The notes under the pieces are model-generated. The model was given only the letters and a program-made list of their open reading frames with translations, was not told the origin of the DNA and made no database searches. A program made the position numbers and the translations under genes. A stretch of DNA of 64,000 nt, from the NCBI RefSeq assembly GCF_032484785.1, contig NZ_JAUETR010000001.1, forward strand, positions 2,483,501-2,547,500, written 5' to 3'. How positions within the stretch are numbered: position 1 is the first letter of the stretch; the number at the start of each line of letters is the position of its first letter. This document shows, in pieces, positions 37,777-47,902 of the stretch. The stretch comes from Bradyrhizobium sp. SZCCHNS1050. Its GTDB lineage: Bacteria > Pseudomonadota > Alphaproteobacteria > Rhizobiales > Xanthobacteraceae.

Positions 37777-38160
37777 ATGATCGAATTTCCTGCTGCGACC
37801 CGGGTCATGGCCTTGGCGGTGATCGCCGCGACGGGCCTTGCCGTCACGTCTCTTGCCGCCACCTCGGCGGATGCCGCCACCACCAAGCGCCGCGTGACGA
37901 CCACCTATAGCAGCGGCAATCCGAACTATTCCTACCAGTCCGGCCCGCGCACCCGCATCTACATCACCCGCCGCTCGTTCCTCGACGGCGGCACCGAGGT
38001 GCTCCCGGGCGACCGCAAGTTCTCGGATTACGCGTTCCCGCCGGCCGTCGGCTATCCGTCGTTCGCCCGCGAGAACCTGAACCGCCCGATCGACCGTCAG
38101 CCGCTGATGGCGCCGTCCGATCTCGGTGGCTATCCGACCCGGATTCCGATCCCCTACTGA
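37777..38160 (+). CDS. Exported hypothetical protein, 127 residues
   Basis: A 127-residue protein starting at ATG 37777 after GAGGAAGAGGAC. The N-terminus (IEFPAATRVMALAVIAATGL) is a signal peptide with likely cleavage after SADA. The mature part is basic and Pro/Tyr/Arg-rich with SYQSGPRTRIYITRRSFLDG, GTEVLPGDRKFSDYAFPP and an ending DLGGYPTRIPIPY. No domain was recognised. It could be a small periplasmic or surface protein. A clear terminator follows 27 bases after the stop, so it is transcribed alone or with the 36748-37548 gene, from which it is separated by 228 bases. Confidence 0.72.
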   Translation: MIEFPAATRVMALAVIAATGLAVTSLAATSADAATTKRRVTTTYSSGNPNYSYQSGPRTRIYITRRSFLDGGTEVLPGDRKFSDYAFPPAVGYPSFARENLNRPIDRQPLMAPSDLGGYPTRIPIPY

Positions 38161-38186
38161 GGGCGGCCGCATCGTCAGATCATCAA

Positions 38187-38209
38187 GGCCGGGCCCCGCC
38201 CGGCTTTTT
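38187..38209 (+). terminator. Rho-independent terminator
   Basis: GCCGGGC CCC GCCCGGC followed by TTTTT, just after the 37777-38160 gene. Confidence 0.88.
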
Positions 38210-38354
38210 GTTGTTTTGCCGCGCTGACGTTCCATCGCGTCGTCATCGATCATGAGCTGGTCACTGCTCGATTTCGAACGTGTGAGACGACCGTTCGGAG
38301 ACATGGCTGACACATCGCTACACGCCGATGGAGGCCAGCCCGTTCCCACCCCTC

Positions 38355-38478
38355 AGTGTCACCCCGGCGAACGCCGGATCCATAACCACCGGCCGGCATG
38401 CCCCCCCGGTCTCATCGCTCCAGCGTGCCTCACACCCATGTCGGGGAGTCTGGGTCCCTGCGTTCACCGGGACGACAC
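38355..38478. repeat. Class D palindromic repeat (diverged)
   Basis: Left arm AGTGTCACCCCGGCGAACGC then CGGATCCATAACC; right arm TGGGTCCCTGCGTTCACCGG then GACGACAC. It is the same type as 46090-46206 but with more mismatches between arms. Confidence 0.7.
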
Positions 38479-38545
38479 CGGAATTTTCGGCACGACTGGT
38501 CATCCTCGCACCCGCTTTCGCGTCCGAGTCTTTACTCGTCTGATC

Positions 38546-38835
38546 GCCCTCTCCTTGCAGAGGGCGCAGGGAAGGCCGGGCCTCGGCTGAGGCCCGTGGC
38601 CCCCGTGCGGAAAAAATGCACGGGGCAGGAACCACAGGTACAGCCGGATCGACCCGGCCTTCCCTGCGCGATGGTTTTCACGCTTACTCTACGCTCTCCC
38701 CGGTGTCCGGCCTGTTAGCCACCGTCGTCGTCGGGATCATCGCCCTTCCGACTTGGCGCCAGCATCGGGGCGCCAGGACCACGCAGCTTCACGTCCGCAA
38801 GAGCCTCGTTCGTCCGCATGTCCCTAGGACATGCT
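38546..38835. repeat. Hairpin-dense structured element
   Basis: Five or more perfect stems lie within 290 bases: GCCCTCT/AGAGGGC (38546-38565); a 15-bp stem, GCAGGGAAGGCCGGG (38566-38580) with CCCGGCCTTCCCTGC (38653-38667), enclosing CCTC GGCT GAGG (38581-38592) and CCCCGTGC/GCACGGGG (38601-38625); TGGCGCC/GGCGCCA (38754-38775); and GCATGTCC CTA GGACATGC (38817-38835). No coding frame fits. It may be a structured RNA or a mobile non-coding element; orientation is unknown. Confidence 0.7.
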
Positions 38836-38927
38836 GCGAGCCCTCGCGGCCACCGCATTCCCGCCTCACGCCTCGTGACGATCGCGAAACGTCCCTCGCA
38901 AGCGAAGCGGGATGGAGGGAGAAGACC

Positions 38928-38975
38928 ATGGATTCTGGAAAAACGAAAGTGGAATTCTTGGCGGAGGCCGACTGA
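38928..38975 (+). CDS. Possible 15-residue peptide
   Basis: ATG 38928 is preceded by a strong purine tract, GGAGGGAGAAGACC, and opens 15 codons (MDSGKTKVEFLAEAD). The ribosome binding site is good, but the length allows chance. It could be a leader or small peptide linked to the structured element upstream. No function is proposed. Confidence 0.2.
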   Translation: MDSGKTKVEFLAEAD

Positions 38976-39141
38976 TCAAGCGGAGGAGATTGAAATCGCT
39001 GGCGAAATAAGTTCTTCGCCGCGGAGGGAATAGAGCCACGGGACGACCGGCAACCTCCGTCAATCGCCATCGATCGCACCCGAGAGCTGATCTGATTTGC
39101 CCGACGAGCAGTCGCGACAAGCAAGCGTGCGAGTTGGCTAC

Positions 39142-39231
39142 TCCGTCATGCCCGGGCTTCTCCCAGGCATCCACGTCCTTCCCAGGATGCCTCGCGACGT
39201 GGATGGCCGGGACGAGCCCGGCCATGACGAC
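39142..39231. repeat. Class C palindromic repeat
   Basis: CCGTCATGCCCGGG and GCCCGGCCATGACG arms enclose ATCCACGTCC and GCGACGTGGAT. It is related to 15019-15104. Confidence 0.85.
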
Positions 39232-39297
39232 GCGGAGATGGACCGCCGCAAACTCAGATCATCATATGCGATCGCCCGGCCCGACCTCGCACCGGTC

Positions 39298-40239
39298 TCA
39301 ATCGTAAAGCACAGCCGCGATCTTCGGGTCGGTGATGTTGGACTTGTCGTACCAATAGAAGCCGGTGTCGGTGACCTTCGGCAGCTTCTCGCCCTTCAAC
39401 GCCTTGACCGCTGACTCCACGGTGCAACTGCCGATGCCGATCGGGTTCTGGGTGATGGCGCCGGCCATCTCGCCCGACATGATCGCGGCCTTCTGCTGCT
39501 TGCCGGAATCGTAGCCGATCACGACGATCTTCTTCTTCATCTCCTTGACGCCGTTGAGCACGCCGATCGCCGAGCCCTCATTGGCGCCGAAGATGCCCTT
39601 GAGGTTCGGATTGGCCTGCAGGATCGACTTGGTGATCTCGGTCGATTTGAGCTGATCGCCGCCGCCATACTGCACGCTGACGATCTTGATGTTCGGATGC
39701 TTGTCCTTGATGCGCTTGAGGAAGCCGTCGCGACGGTCGATGCCGGTGCGGCTGGTCTGGTCGTGCACGACCACGGCGACGTCGCCGGCATCGCCGATCA
39801 TGTCGGCCATCTTGTCAGCGGCGAGGCCCGCCGCGGCGAGGTTGTCGGTGGTGCAGGTGGTCAGCGGAATGTCGCTGTCGACGCCGGAGTCGAAGGCGAT
39901 CACCGGGATCTTGGCGGCTTGCGCCTTCTTCAGGAGCGGAATGGCGGCCTTGGAATCGAGCGCGGCGAAGCCGATCGCCTGCGGCTTCTTGGCGAGCGCC
40001 GCGGAGAGCATGTCGATCTGCTTGTCGACCATGGCCTCGGTTTCCGGTCCTTCGAAGCTGATCTTGACGTTGGCGGCCTTCGCGGCCTGCTCGGCGCCGA
40101 GCTTCACCGCCTGCCAGAACTGGTGCTGGAAGCCCTTGGAGACGAGGGGGATGTAGACATCATCGGCACGCGCGCTCGCGGACACTCCCGCGACCATGAG
40201 GGCGCCGAGCGCGACGCCGAGGAGATGCTTGCTCAACAT
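39298..40239 (-). CDS. Ribose-type sugar ABC transporter substrate-binding protein
   Basis: A 313-residue periplasmic binding protein. The signal peptide MLSKHLLGVALGALMVAGVS is cleaved near SARA. The mature protein has the RbsB/type I fold: IPLVSKGFQHQFWQAVKLGA, IGFAALDSKAAIPLLKKA, IPVIAFDSGVDSDIPL, SRTGIDRRDGFLKRI and GIFGANEGSAIGV. It is last in an ATPase-permease-binding protein set, 135 bases after the permease, a spacing that may hold extra translation signals for higher output. The sugar cannot be named; no kinase or catabolic gene is adjacent. Confidence 0.93.
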   Translation of the reverse strand: MLSKHLLGVALGALMVAGVSASARADDVYIPLVSKGFQHQFWQAVKLGAEQAAKAANVKISFEGPETEAMVDKQIDMLSAALAKKPQAIGFAALDSKAAIPLLKKAQAAKIPVIAFDSGVDSDIPLTTCTTDNLAAAGLAADKMADMIGDAGDVAVVVHDQTSRTGIDRRDGFLKRIKDKHPNIKIVSVQYGGGDQLKSTEITKSILQANPNLKGIFGANEGSAIGVLNGVKEMKKKIVVIGYDSGKQQKAAIMSGEMAGAITQNPIGIGSCTVESAVKALKGEKLPKVTDTGFYWYDKSNITDPKIAAVLYD

Positions 40240-40374
40240 TGGTGCTTCCTCTGCTCTCTTCAGTGACCTTGTCGTTACAGTGATGATCGTGGTCGTCGCC
40301 GCTCGCTGTCGGCGGGCAGCGCAGTCTTCAGCGCGACGTCGGAGCGGTGCTGGTCGCTGGTCCTCCTTGAAGGG

Positions 40375-41415
40375 TCAGGCGCGGTTTCGACGGAGCATGT
40401 CGGCGTAAACAGCGAGAATGATGATGACCCCGGTGACGACGAATTGCCATTCCTGGGCCACCGAGAGGATGCGCAAGCCGTTGGTCAGAACGCTCATGAT
40501 GAAGGCCCCGATGATGGTGCCGAGAATGGTGCCGGTGCCGCCGCTCAGCGACGTGCCGCCGATCACGACGGCAGCGATCGCATCGAGCTCATAGCCCTGG
40601 CCGAGCGCCGGCTGGGCGGAATTGATGCGCGACGCGATCAGCAGTCCCGCGACTCCGCAGATGGCGCCGCCGAGGCCGTAGATGATGATCTTCCAGCGGT
40701 CGACATTGACGCCGGAGAGCCGCACCGCCTCCTCGTTGCTGCCTATCGCGAAAGTGTAGCGGCCGAGCGCGGTGCGGTTGAGAACGACGGAGGCCAGCAC
40801 CGCCATCACGAACAGGATCAGGGCTGCATTGGGAATCGGCAGCGCCGGCACGAGCGTGCCGAGCAGCGAGTCCTGCGAGATCATCGAGAAGTTCTCGGTG
40901 TTGGTGAAATAGATCGGCTTGCTGCCGGAGACGACCAGGGCCAGCCCCTTCAGCACCAGCATCATGCCGAGCGTCGCGATGAACGGCGGCACCTTCATCT
41001 TGGTGATGACCGTGCCCGACAGCGCGCCGCTGAGCGCGCCGGTCACGATCGCCGCGACGATGCCGGTCCACATCGGCAGCTCCCAATAGGTGAGGAACAC
41101 GCCGGCCATCACCGCGCAGAAGGTCATCAGCGTGCCGACCGACAGATCGATGCCGGCGGTGATGATCACGAAGGTCGAGGCGATCGCCAGCACGCCGTTG
41201 ACCGCGGTCGCCTGCAGGATGTTGATCATGTTGTCGGTCTGCATGAACGCCGGCGAGGCGAAGCTGAAATAGGCCAGCAGCAGCACGAGGCTCGCGAACG
41301 CCAGCAGCTTCTGCAGCGCTGCAGGCCCGAGCAGACGGCGCCGCAGCGCGGCCATCGCGCCGCTCGGCGCGAGGCCATCCTTGACCTGATCCTTGACCAA
41401 TGCGGGGTCGCTCAT
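40375..41415 (-). CDS. Ribose-type sugar ABC transporter permease
   Basis: A 346-residue RbsC-like permease with eight to ten membrane segments. Typical segments are DLSVGTLMTFCAVMAGVFLT (after the conserved ITAGI), INSAQPALGQGYELDAIAAV and VIGGTSLSGGTGTILGTIIG, the last being the family's EAA-like loop. The N-terminal 30 residues are polar. Its start is four bases after the ATPase stop, so the two are coupled. It forms the channel with a homodimeric or tandem ATPase below. Confidence 0.94.
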   Translation of the reverse strand: MSDPALVKDQVKDGLAPSGAMAALRRRLLGPAALQKLLAFASLVLLLAYFSFASPAFMQTDNMINILQATAVNGVLAIASTFVIITAGIDLSVGTLMTFCAVMAGVFLTYWELPMWTGIVAAIVTGALSGALSGTVITKMKVPPFIATLGMMLVLKGLALVVSGSKPIYFTNTENFSMISQDSLLGTLVPALPIPNAALILFVMAVLASVVLNRTALGRYTFAIGSNEEAVRLSGVNVDRWKIIIYGLGGAICGVAGLLIASRINSAQPALGQGYELDAIAAVVIGGTSLSGGTGTILGTIIGAFIMSVLTNGLRILSVAQEWQFVVTGVIIILAVYADMLRRNRA

Positions 41416-41419
41416 GCCG

Positions 41420-42931
<1,512 letters not shown>

Positions 42932-43498
42932 GCGTCAGCGTTTGTGGTGAGGGAGGTTGCGTACAATCGCCACGGGGCGGTGGTCGCGACATTGGCGACG
43001 ACACCATGCACGGCGAGCGACATATCGCATCGCAAGCGCGATCACATTCATCCTCCCCAGCCTTCGCACGCATCATGTCGAACGCGTGCGAGCCCGCGTC
43101 CATTCAATGGCGCGGCGTTGGGGTCAGGCTATTCATCCGGGGATGAAAGTCTATAGGTAAAATCGACAGGCCTTGCGATGCGCCTGCAGGACGCGACCGC
43201 GGAATAGCGACGACGCGCCCGGTGGCGCGATCGAACACGTCGTGCGTTGAATTTGCGCTATCTCGACAACGACGGTGAGCCCCCCCTCCCCCTTGCGGGG
43301 AGGGGTCGGGGGTGGGGGTCCCCGGGCGATACTTGATGTGATGAGTTCGGGTCGAGACGTGCAACGACGAAAAGTAATCGTCTGGGCAGGTGAGACGGTG
43401 CCTCAAGCGGGGCTCACTGGGTGTGGACCCCCACCCCCGACCCCTCCCCGCAAGGGGGAGGGGAGTGCACCTTCGGCGCGGCGGAACCTCGGCTCCGA
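42932..43498. other. Spacer between sugar transporter and leuB: promoter region and class F repeat
   Basis: 567 bases. The left 340 bases contain the transporter promoter region and a hairpin CGCACGC/GCGTGCG (43065-43090) that could be an operator. The right part is a class F inverted repeat (43283-43463) close behind the leuB stop. No gene was found. Confidence 0.55.
43283..43463. repeat. Class F inverted repeat, 39-base perfect arms
   Basis: Bases 43283-43321 and 43425-43463 are perfect inverted copies of 39 bases, separated by 103 bases. Each arm is itself a near-palindrome (CCCCTCCCC CTTGC GGGGAGGGG). The left arm is identical to 14592-14630 inside the pseudouridine synthase gene. Confidence 0.95.
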
Positions 43499-44611
43499 CT
43501 ACGCCGTGAGCTTCTCCAGCTCCTTGATGATCGCCTCACCCATCTGCGCGGTCGAGGCCGGGGTCGAGCCTTCGGCCTTGATGTCGGCGGTGCGCAGGCC
43601 CGAGGCGAGCACGGCGGCGATGGCGGCGTCGAGCTTGTCGGCGAGCGCGCCCATGTCGAAGGAGTAGCGCAGCGCCATGCCGAACGACGTCAGCATCGCG
43701 ATCGGGTTGGCGAGACCCTTGCCGGCAATGTCCGGCGCCGAGCCGTGCACCGGCTCGTACAGCGCGCGGCGCTTGTGGGTCTTGGCGTCGACCTCGCCGA
43801 GCGAAGCCGACGGCAGCATGCCGAGCGATCCCGTCAGCATCGCCGCGATGTCCGAGAGCATGTCGCCGAACAGGTTGTCGGTGACGATGACGTCGAACAT
43901 CTTCGGATACTTGACCAGATTCATGCCGCCGGAATCGGCGAGCTGGTGCTCGAGCGTGACGTCCTTGTATTCGCGATTGTGGACCGCGGTGACGACCTCG
44001 TTCCAGAGCACGCCCGACTTCATGACGTTGCGCTTCTCCATCGACGTCACCTTGTTGCGGCGCTTGCGCGCGAGGTCGAAGGCGACGCGGGCGATGCGCT
44101 CGATCTCATAGGTGTCGTAGACCTGGGTATCGACGGCGCGCTTCTGGCCATTGCCGAGATCGGTGATGGTCTTGGGCTCGCCGAAATACACGCCGCCGGT
44201 GAGCTCGCGCACGATCATGATGTCGAGGCCCTCGACGATCTCGCGCTTCAGGCTGGAGGCATCGGCGAGCGCCGGATAGCACACGGCCGGACGCAGATTG
44301 GCGAACAGACCGAGATCCTTGCGCAGGCGCAGCAGGCCCGCCTCGGGGCGGACCTCGTAGGGAACGCCGTCCCACTTCGGACCGCCGACGGCGCCGAAGA
44401 TGATGGCATCCGCCGCCTTGGCCTTGTCCATGTCGGCTTCCGAGATCGACGCGCCGTGGGCGTCATAGGCGGCGCCGCCGACCAGACCCTCCTCGGTCTC
44501 GAACGAGGCCAGCCCCTTGGCGTTGAGCCAGCCGATCAGCCGCTTCACCTCGGCCATCACTTCAGGGCCGATGCCGTCGCCGGGCAGCAAAAGGAGCTTC
44601 TGGGTCGCCAT
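43499..44611 (-). CDS. leuB: 3-isopropylmalate dehydrogenase LeuB
   Basis: A 370-residue NAD enzyme of leucine synthesis that oxidises and decarboxylates 3-isopropylmalate. ATG 44611 ([20 protein letters not shown]) is the family start; nine more codons upstream are open but not needed. Markers are [46 protein letters not shown] and the cofactor loop [20 protein letters not shown]. leuC and leuD are 13-17 kb away, so the pathway genes are not an operon. Confidence 0.97.
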   Translation of the reverse strand: MATQKLLLLPGDGIGPEVMAEVKRLIGWLNAKGLASFETEEGLVGGAAYDAHGASISEADMDKAKAADAIIFGAVGGPKWDGVPYEVRPEAGLLRLRKDLGLFANLRPAVCYPALADASSLKREIVEGLDIMIVRELTGGVYFGEPKTITDLGNGQKRAVDTQVYDTYEIERIARVAFDLARKRRNKVTSMEKRNVMKSGVLWNEVVTAVHNREYKDVTLEHQLADSGGMNLVKYPKMFDVIVTDNLFGDMLSDIAAMLTGSLGMLPSASLGEVDAKTHKRRALYEPVHGSAPDIAGKGLANPIAMLTSFGMALRYSFDMGALADKLDAAIAAVLASGLRTADIKAEGSTPASTAQMGEAIIKELEKLTA

Positions 44612-44629
44612 GGTCGTTGTCCTCACGGG

Positions 44630-44727
44630 GCTTGTCATGCCGGGGCCTGAGCCCGGACATCCGTCATCTTTTGGTTGGATTGCCGGCTCGCCCCGATGGG
44701 TCGGGGACAGCAGCCCGGCAATGACGA
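44630..44727. repeat. Class C-like diverged palindromic repeat upstream of leuB
   Basis: CTTGTCATGCCGGGGCCTGA at the left and GCAGCCCGGCAATGACGAGA at the right form imperfect arms. It lies directly before leuB and covers most of the leuB/MFS divergent spacer, so the leuB promoter overlaps or sits beyond it. Confidence 0.6.
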
Positions 44728-44850
44728 GAGTTGCAAAATCGGCGGAGTGCTAAAGCGCTCCTGCGCGGTTGGCAAGCCACCATTGCCGCCGCCCGCCTTC
44801 TGTCGCGCCGGGCAAGGCTGTACTGTGCTCGAAACTGGCGGCCGAGCAGC

Positions 44851-46083
44851 ATGATTTGCCGGATATGCGCCACGCCGGAGCATGTCTTGCCGATCTCCCG
44901 TTCCGATCCGCCGCCGGCCCACCCGGCGCTGACCAACCTCACGCTGTCGCTCGGTCCCATCATCGGTCTCGGCATCGGCCGCTTCGCCTATGCGCTGGTG
45001 CTGCCGGACATGCGCGACACGCTGCACTGGTCGTATTCGGCGGCGGGTTTCATGAACACGGTGAACGCCGCCGGCTATCTGATCGGGGCGTTGATCGCCG
45101 CGCAGACGGCCCGGCGGTTCGGCGGGCTGACCGCGGTGCGCGGCGGCACGCTGGCGGCTTTGGTCTCTCTCGTCGTCTGCGCCATGACGGGCGACTTCAT
45201 TGCGCTCAGCCTGGCGCGGCTCGTGACCGGCATCGGCGCCGGCGTGGCGCTGGTGGCCGGCGGCGCGGTGGCGGCGCGGGTCGCCTTGGCGCGGCCGGCG
45301 CAGGCGAGCTTCGTGCTGAGCCTGTTCTATGCCGGGCCGCCGCTCGGCATCGTCATCTCAGGCCTGATCGCGCCGTTCGTGCTGCAGGCGTTCGGGCCCG
45401 GCTCATGGTGGATCGTGTGGGCGGTGCTCGCAGGCGCCGGCGCAATGCTGATCGTGCCGCTGCTGCTGATGCGGCTTCCAGCGAACGCCGCCATGCCGGA
45501 GACGCGCGCGGACCGCGTCTCGCTGCGGCCGATGGCGATCTATCTGTTCGGCTACTTCCTCTATGGCGCGGGCTACATCGCCTATCTTACCTTCATGATT
45601 GCCTATGTCCGCGACCTCGGCGGCGGCGCCGCGGCGCAATCCGGCTTCTGGTGCCTCATTGGCCTCGCCGGCTTCACCACGCCCTGGGTGTGGCGGCGCG
45701 TGCTGGCGCTCGATCGCGGCGGCTGGCCCACCGCCCTCATCCTCACCATCAACGCGATCGGCGCCGCCCTGCCCTCGCTCAGCCATTCGCCCGTCATGCT
45801 GACCTTGTCGGCCGCAGTGTTCGGCATCGCGTTCTCGACGGTCACGACCGCGACGACGGCCTTCGTGCGCTTCAACCTGCCGCAAGCCGCTTGGCCGCGC
45901 GCGATCGCGGCGCTGACCATCTCGTTCGGCGTCGGCCAGACGTTGGGTCCGTTCGCGGTCGGCGCGATCACCGATGCGATGGGGAGCCTGACCTATGCGT
46001 TGAATGTGTCGGCGGCGCTGTTGCTGTTGGGCGCGGCAATGGCGGCGCTGCAGGGTAAGTTGAAGCGCGCCGATCGAGCCTGA
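44851..46083 (+). CDS. MFS transporter, YbfB/YjiJ-like
   Basis: A membrane protein with twelve hydrophobic segments. LGIGRFAYALVLPDMRDTLH near the N-terminus is the signature of the YbfB/YjiJ subgroup of the major facilitator superfamily, of unknown substrate. Other segments include GYLIGALIAAQTARRFGG and RLVTGIGAGVALVAGG. The start is uncertain: ATG 44851 gives 410 residues with an unusual Cys-containing lead, whereas TTG 44887 has GGAG six bases ahead and would start at PISRSDPPPAHPAL. It diverges from leuB; its end is followed by a class D repeat. Confidence 0.85.
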   Translation: MICRICATPEHVLPISRSDPPPAHPALTNLTLSLGPIIGLGIGRFAYALVLPDMRDTLHWSYSAAGFMNTVNAAGYLIGALIAAQTARRFGGLTAVRGGTLAALVSLVVCAMTGDFIALSLARLVTGIGAGVALVAGGAVAARVALARPAQASFVLSLFYAGPPLGIVISGLIAPFVLQAFGPGSWWIVWAVLAGAGAMLIVPLLLMRLPANAAMPETRADRVSLRPMAIYLFGYFLYGAGYIAYLTFMIAYVRDLGGGAAAQSGFWCLIGLAGFTTPWVWRRVLALDRGGWPTALILTINAIGAALPSLSHSPVMLTLSAAVFGIAFSTVTTATTAFVRFNLPQAAWPRAIAALTISFGVGQTLGPFAVGAITDAMGSLTYALNVSAALLLLGAAMAALQGKLKRADRA

Positions 46084-46089
46084 TCGACG

Positions 46090-46206
46090 GTGTCGTCCCT
46101 GCGAACGCAGGGACCCCTACCGCGGACGCTATCGAGGGATCTGGCTGGTAGTTGCCTGCCTCATCACGGCCGGTGGTTATGGGTCCCTGCGTTCGCAGGG
46201 ACGACA
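46090..46206. repeat. Class D palindromic repeat (good copy)
   Basis: Arms GTGTCGTCCCTGCGAACGCA then GGGACCC and, opposite, GGGTCCC then TGCGTTCGCAGGGACGACA. Nested stems are CCCTGCG/CGCAGGG. It lies between the convergent MFS and molybdopterin enzyme genes. Confidence 0.9.
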
Positions 46207-46247
46207 GCGGAGATTGCGGCCGCCATCCGGGCTCGATTGGCGGGAGA

Positions 46248-47030
46248 TCAGCTCCCGCTGAACGAATTGTACCCCTGGTCCTCCCAGTAGCCGCCCTTGT
46301 AGTCGTTGGTGACTTCCATCGCGACGACGTATTTGGGGTTCTTGAAGCCGAGCTTGGTGGGCACGCGGATCTTCATCGGGTAGCCGTAGGCGCGCGGCAG
46401 GATCTGGTCGGCGAACTTGAAGGTCATCTGGGTCTGCGGATGCAGCGCGGTGCGCATGTCCAGAGGCGAGTTGTAGCCGTCCTTGTCGGCGCAGTTGAAC
46501 CAGACATATTTCGCACTGATATCCGCGCCGATCAGCTTGAGGAAGTCGCGCAGCGGCGTGCCGGTCCAGGAGCCGATCGCGCTCCAGCCCTCGACGCAGA
46601 TGTGGCGCGTGATCTGCGTCACCTGGGGCAGCGCGTGTAGCTCGTCGAGCGTCCACGACTTCTTGTTGTCGACGAGGCCGCGCACCTCGAGCTTCCAGTC
46701 GGCGGCGTCGATCTCCGGCGCCTCGTCGAGCGTGTAGTAGGCATTGAACGGGAACGGCTTGGTGATCGCGCTCTCCGGGAAGGTCGGCGCCAGCGCATCC
46801 GGATTGAACATCCAGGCCTGCACCGCGTCGTTGAACTTCGAGACCTTCTTGAGCAGCTCCTCGGCGGTGTCGCCGTCGACGACGTCGCAGCCGGCGAGCA
46901 AGGTCAGCGCGCCGAGGCTGGCGCCGCCGGTGATGAAGCGGCGCCGCGTGAGATCGGGCATCACCTTCAGCGAGTCCTTGATCAGGAGCCGCTTGTCGAC
47001 GCCGGGGATGAGGAACGGACGTTTCGCCAT
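46248..47030 (-). CDS. Molybdopterin-dependent oxidoreductase, YedY/MsrP or sulfite-oxidase-like
   Basis: A 260-residue exported molybdoenzyme. ATG 47030 gives MAKRPFLIPGVDKRLLIKDS, followed by a twin-arginine signal, LTRRRFITGGASLGALTLLAGC; the LLAGC could also be a lipobox. The molybdenum-binding cysteine lies in ITRHICVEGWSAIGSWTGTP, and KYVWFNCADKDGY, PRAYGYPMKIRVPTKLG and KYVVAMEVTNDY are typical of the YedY/sulfite oxidase fold. It works in the periplasm. The cytochrome b gene just upstream (14 bases) is the likely membrane electron partner, replacing the usual MsrQ. Substrate, whether methionine sulfoxide, sulfite or other, is unsettled. Confidence 0.9.
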   Translation of the reverse strand: MAKRPFLIPGVDKRLLIKDSLKVMPDLTRRRFITGGASLGALTLLAGCDVVDGDTAEELLKKVSKFNDAVQAWMFNPDALAPTFPESAITKPFPFNAYYTLDEAPEIDAADWKLEVRGLVDNKKSWTLDELHALPQVTQITRHICVEGWSAIGSWTGTPLRDFLKLIGADISAKYVWFNCADKDGYNSPLDMRTALHPQTQMTFKFADQILPRAYGYPMKIRVPTKLGFKNPKYVVAMEVTNDYKGGYWEDQGYNSFSGS

Positions 47031-47044
47031 GGTTGTCTCTCCTC

Positions 47045-47698
47045 TCAGCGGCCGATGATCATCGCGCGCAGGCTCTTCGGCACCAACAGCGCGAGCAGGA
47101 TGTGGATCACCAGGAAGGCGCAGATCAGCGCCATGCAGACGAAATGGACGTAGCGCGCCGCCGGATAGTCGCCGAACAGGCTCACCAGCCAGTGCAGCTG
47201 CACCGGCTTCCACATCGACAGGCCCGTGAGCACGACGACGATGCCGACGCAGATGATGCCGAGATAGAGCAGCTTCTGCACCGCGTTGTAGACGGTGAGG
47301 TCGTCATGGGCGAGCTTGAAGGTCAGCGCGGCCTTGAGGTCGGCGACGACGGACGCCGGCGAAATCGGCAACAGCTTGCGGCGGAACCGGCCGGTGGCCA
47401 GACCGGTGACGAGATAGGCGAGGCCGTTCAGCATCAGCAGCCACATCGCCGCGAAATGCCACAGCAGCGCGCCGCCGAGCCAGCCGCCGAGCGTGAAGCT
47501 GCGGTCGAAGCGGAAGTCGAACAGCGGCGAGGCATTGTAGATCTGCCAGCCCGACATGATCATCATGATCATCGCGACGGCGTTGATCCAATGCATGACG
47601 CGCACCCAGGCCGGCTGAACGACCTTGGTCGCGACTCCGGTTACAGGTCCCCCGGTCGCCGCGAGGGTGGAGGGGGCGCTGGTGGTGGCGCTCGTCAT
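47045..47698 (-). CDS. Cytochrome b561-type membrane electron carrier
   Basis: A membrane protein of about 217 residues with four to five hydrophobic segments and conserved histidines that could bind b-hemes: WVRVMHWINAVAMIMM, LWHFAAMWLLML, LHWLVSLFGDYPAARYVHFV and VIHILLALLVP. This is the cytochrome b/b6 (prokaryotic b561) type rather than MsrQ. The start at ATG 47698 is favoured by GGAG nine bases upstream; ATG 47722 is possible. It is 14 bases upstream of the molybdoenzyme, so the two form an operon passing quinol electrons to a periplasmic reductase or the reverse. Confidence 0.85.
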   Translation of the reverse strand: MTSATTSAPSTLAATGGPVTGVATKVVQPAWVRVMHWINAVAMIMMIMSGWQIYNASPLFDFRFDRSFTLGGWLGGALLWHFAAMWLLMLNGLAYLVTGLATGRFRRKLLPISPASVVADLKAALTFKLAHDDLTVYNAVQKLLYLGIICVGIVVVLTGLSMWKPVQLHWLVSLFGDYPAARYVHFVCMALICAFLVIHILLALLVPKSLRAMIIGR

Positions 47699-47807
47699 GG
47701 CGGTCGGCTCCGTCGCTTGCATTCGTCACGCCAATTATACGCCGGCTCGGCGGGCTCCGTTACACCGCGGCGCCGATCAAAACGATACGCAGAAACTATC
47801 GCGTTCA

Positions 47808-47841
47808 CAAAAAAGCGAGCCGGGGGGTGGCCCGGCTCGCT
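47808..47841 (-). terminator. Rho-independent terminator after the fasciclin gene
   Basis: An 11-bp stem, AGCGAGCCGGG at 47814-47824 and CCCGGCTCGCT at 47831-47841, with a run of T on the minus strand. It separates the fasciclin gene from the cytochrome b gene, so these are probably two transcripts. Confidence 0.9.
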
Positions 47842-47902
47842 CCTGGTCACATCCGCGAGGAGGAGGAGGAAGAAACGGATGTGTCCGGTGTCGCGCCGGG
47901 CC

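Larger units (their letters stand above)
38161..39297. other. 1.1-kb gene-free region rich in repeats and hairpins
   Basis: It contains, in order: the terminator of the preceding gene (38187-38209), a class D repeat (38355-38478), a hairpin-dense block (38546-38835), a possible 15-codon frame (38928-38975), and a class C repeat (39142-39231). No normal gene was found. Open frames across it have unlike composition and no ribosome binding sites, except the tiny one. Confidence 0.7.
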
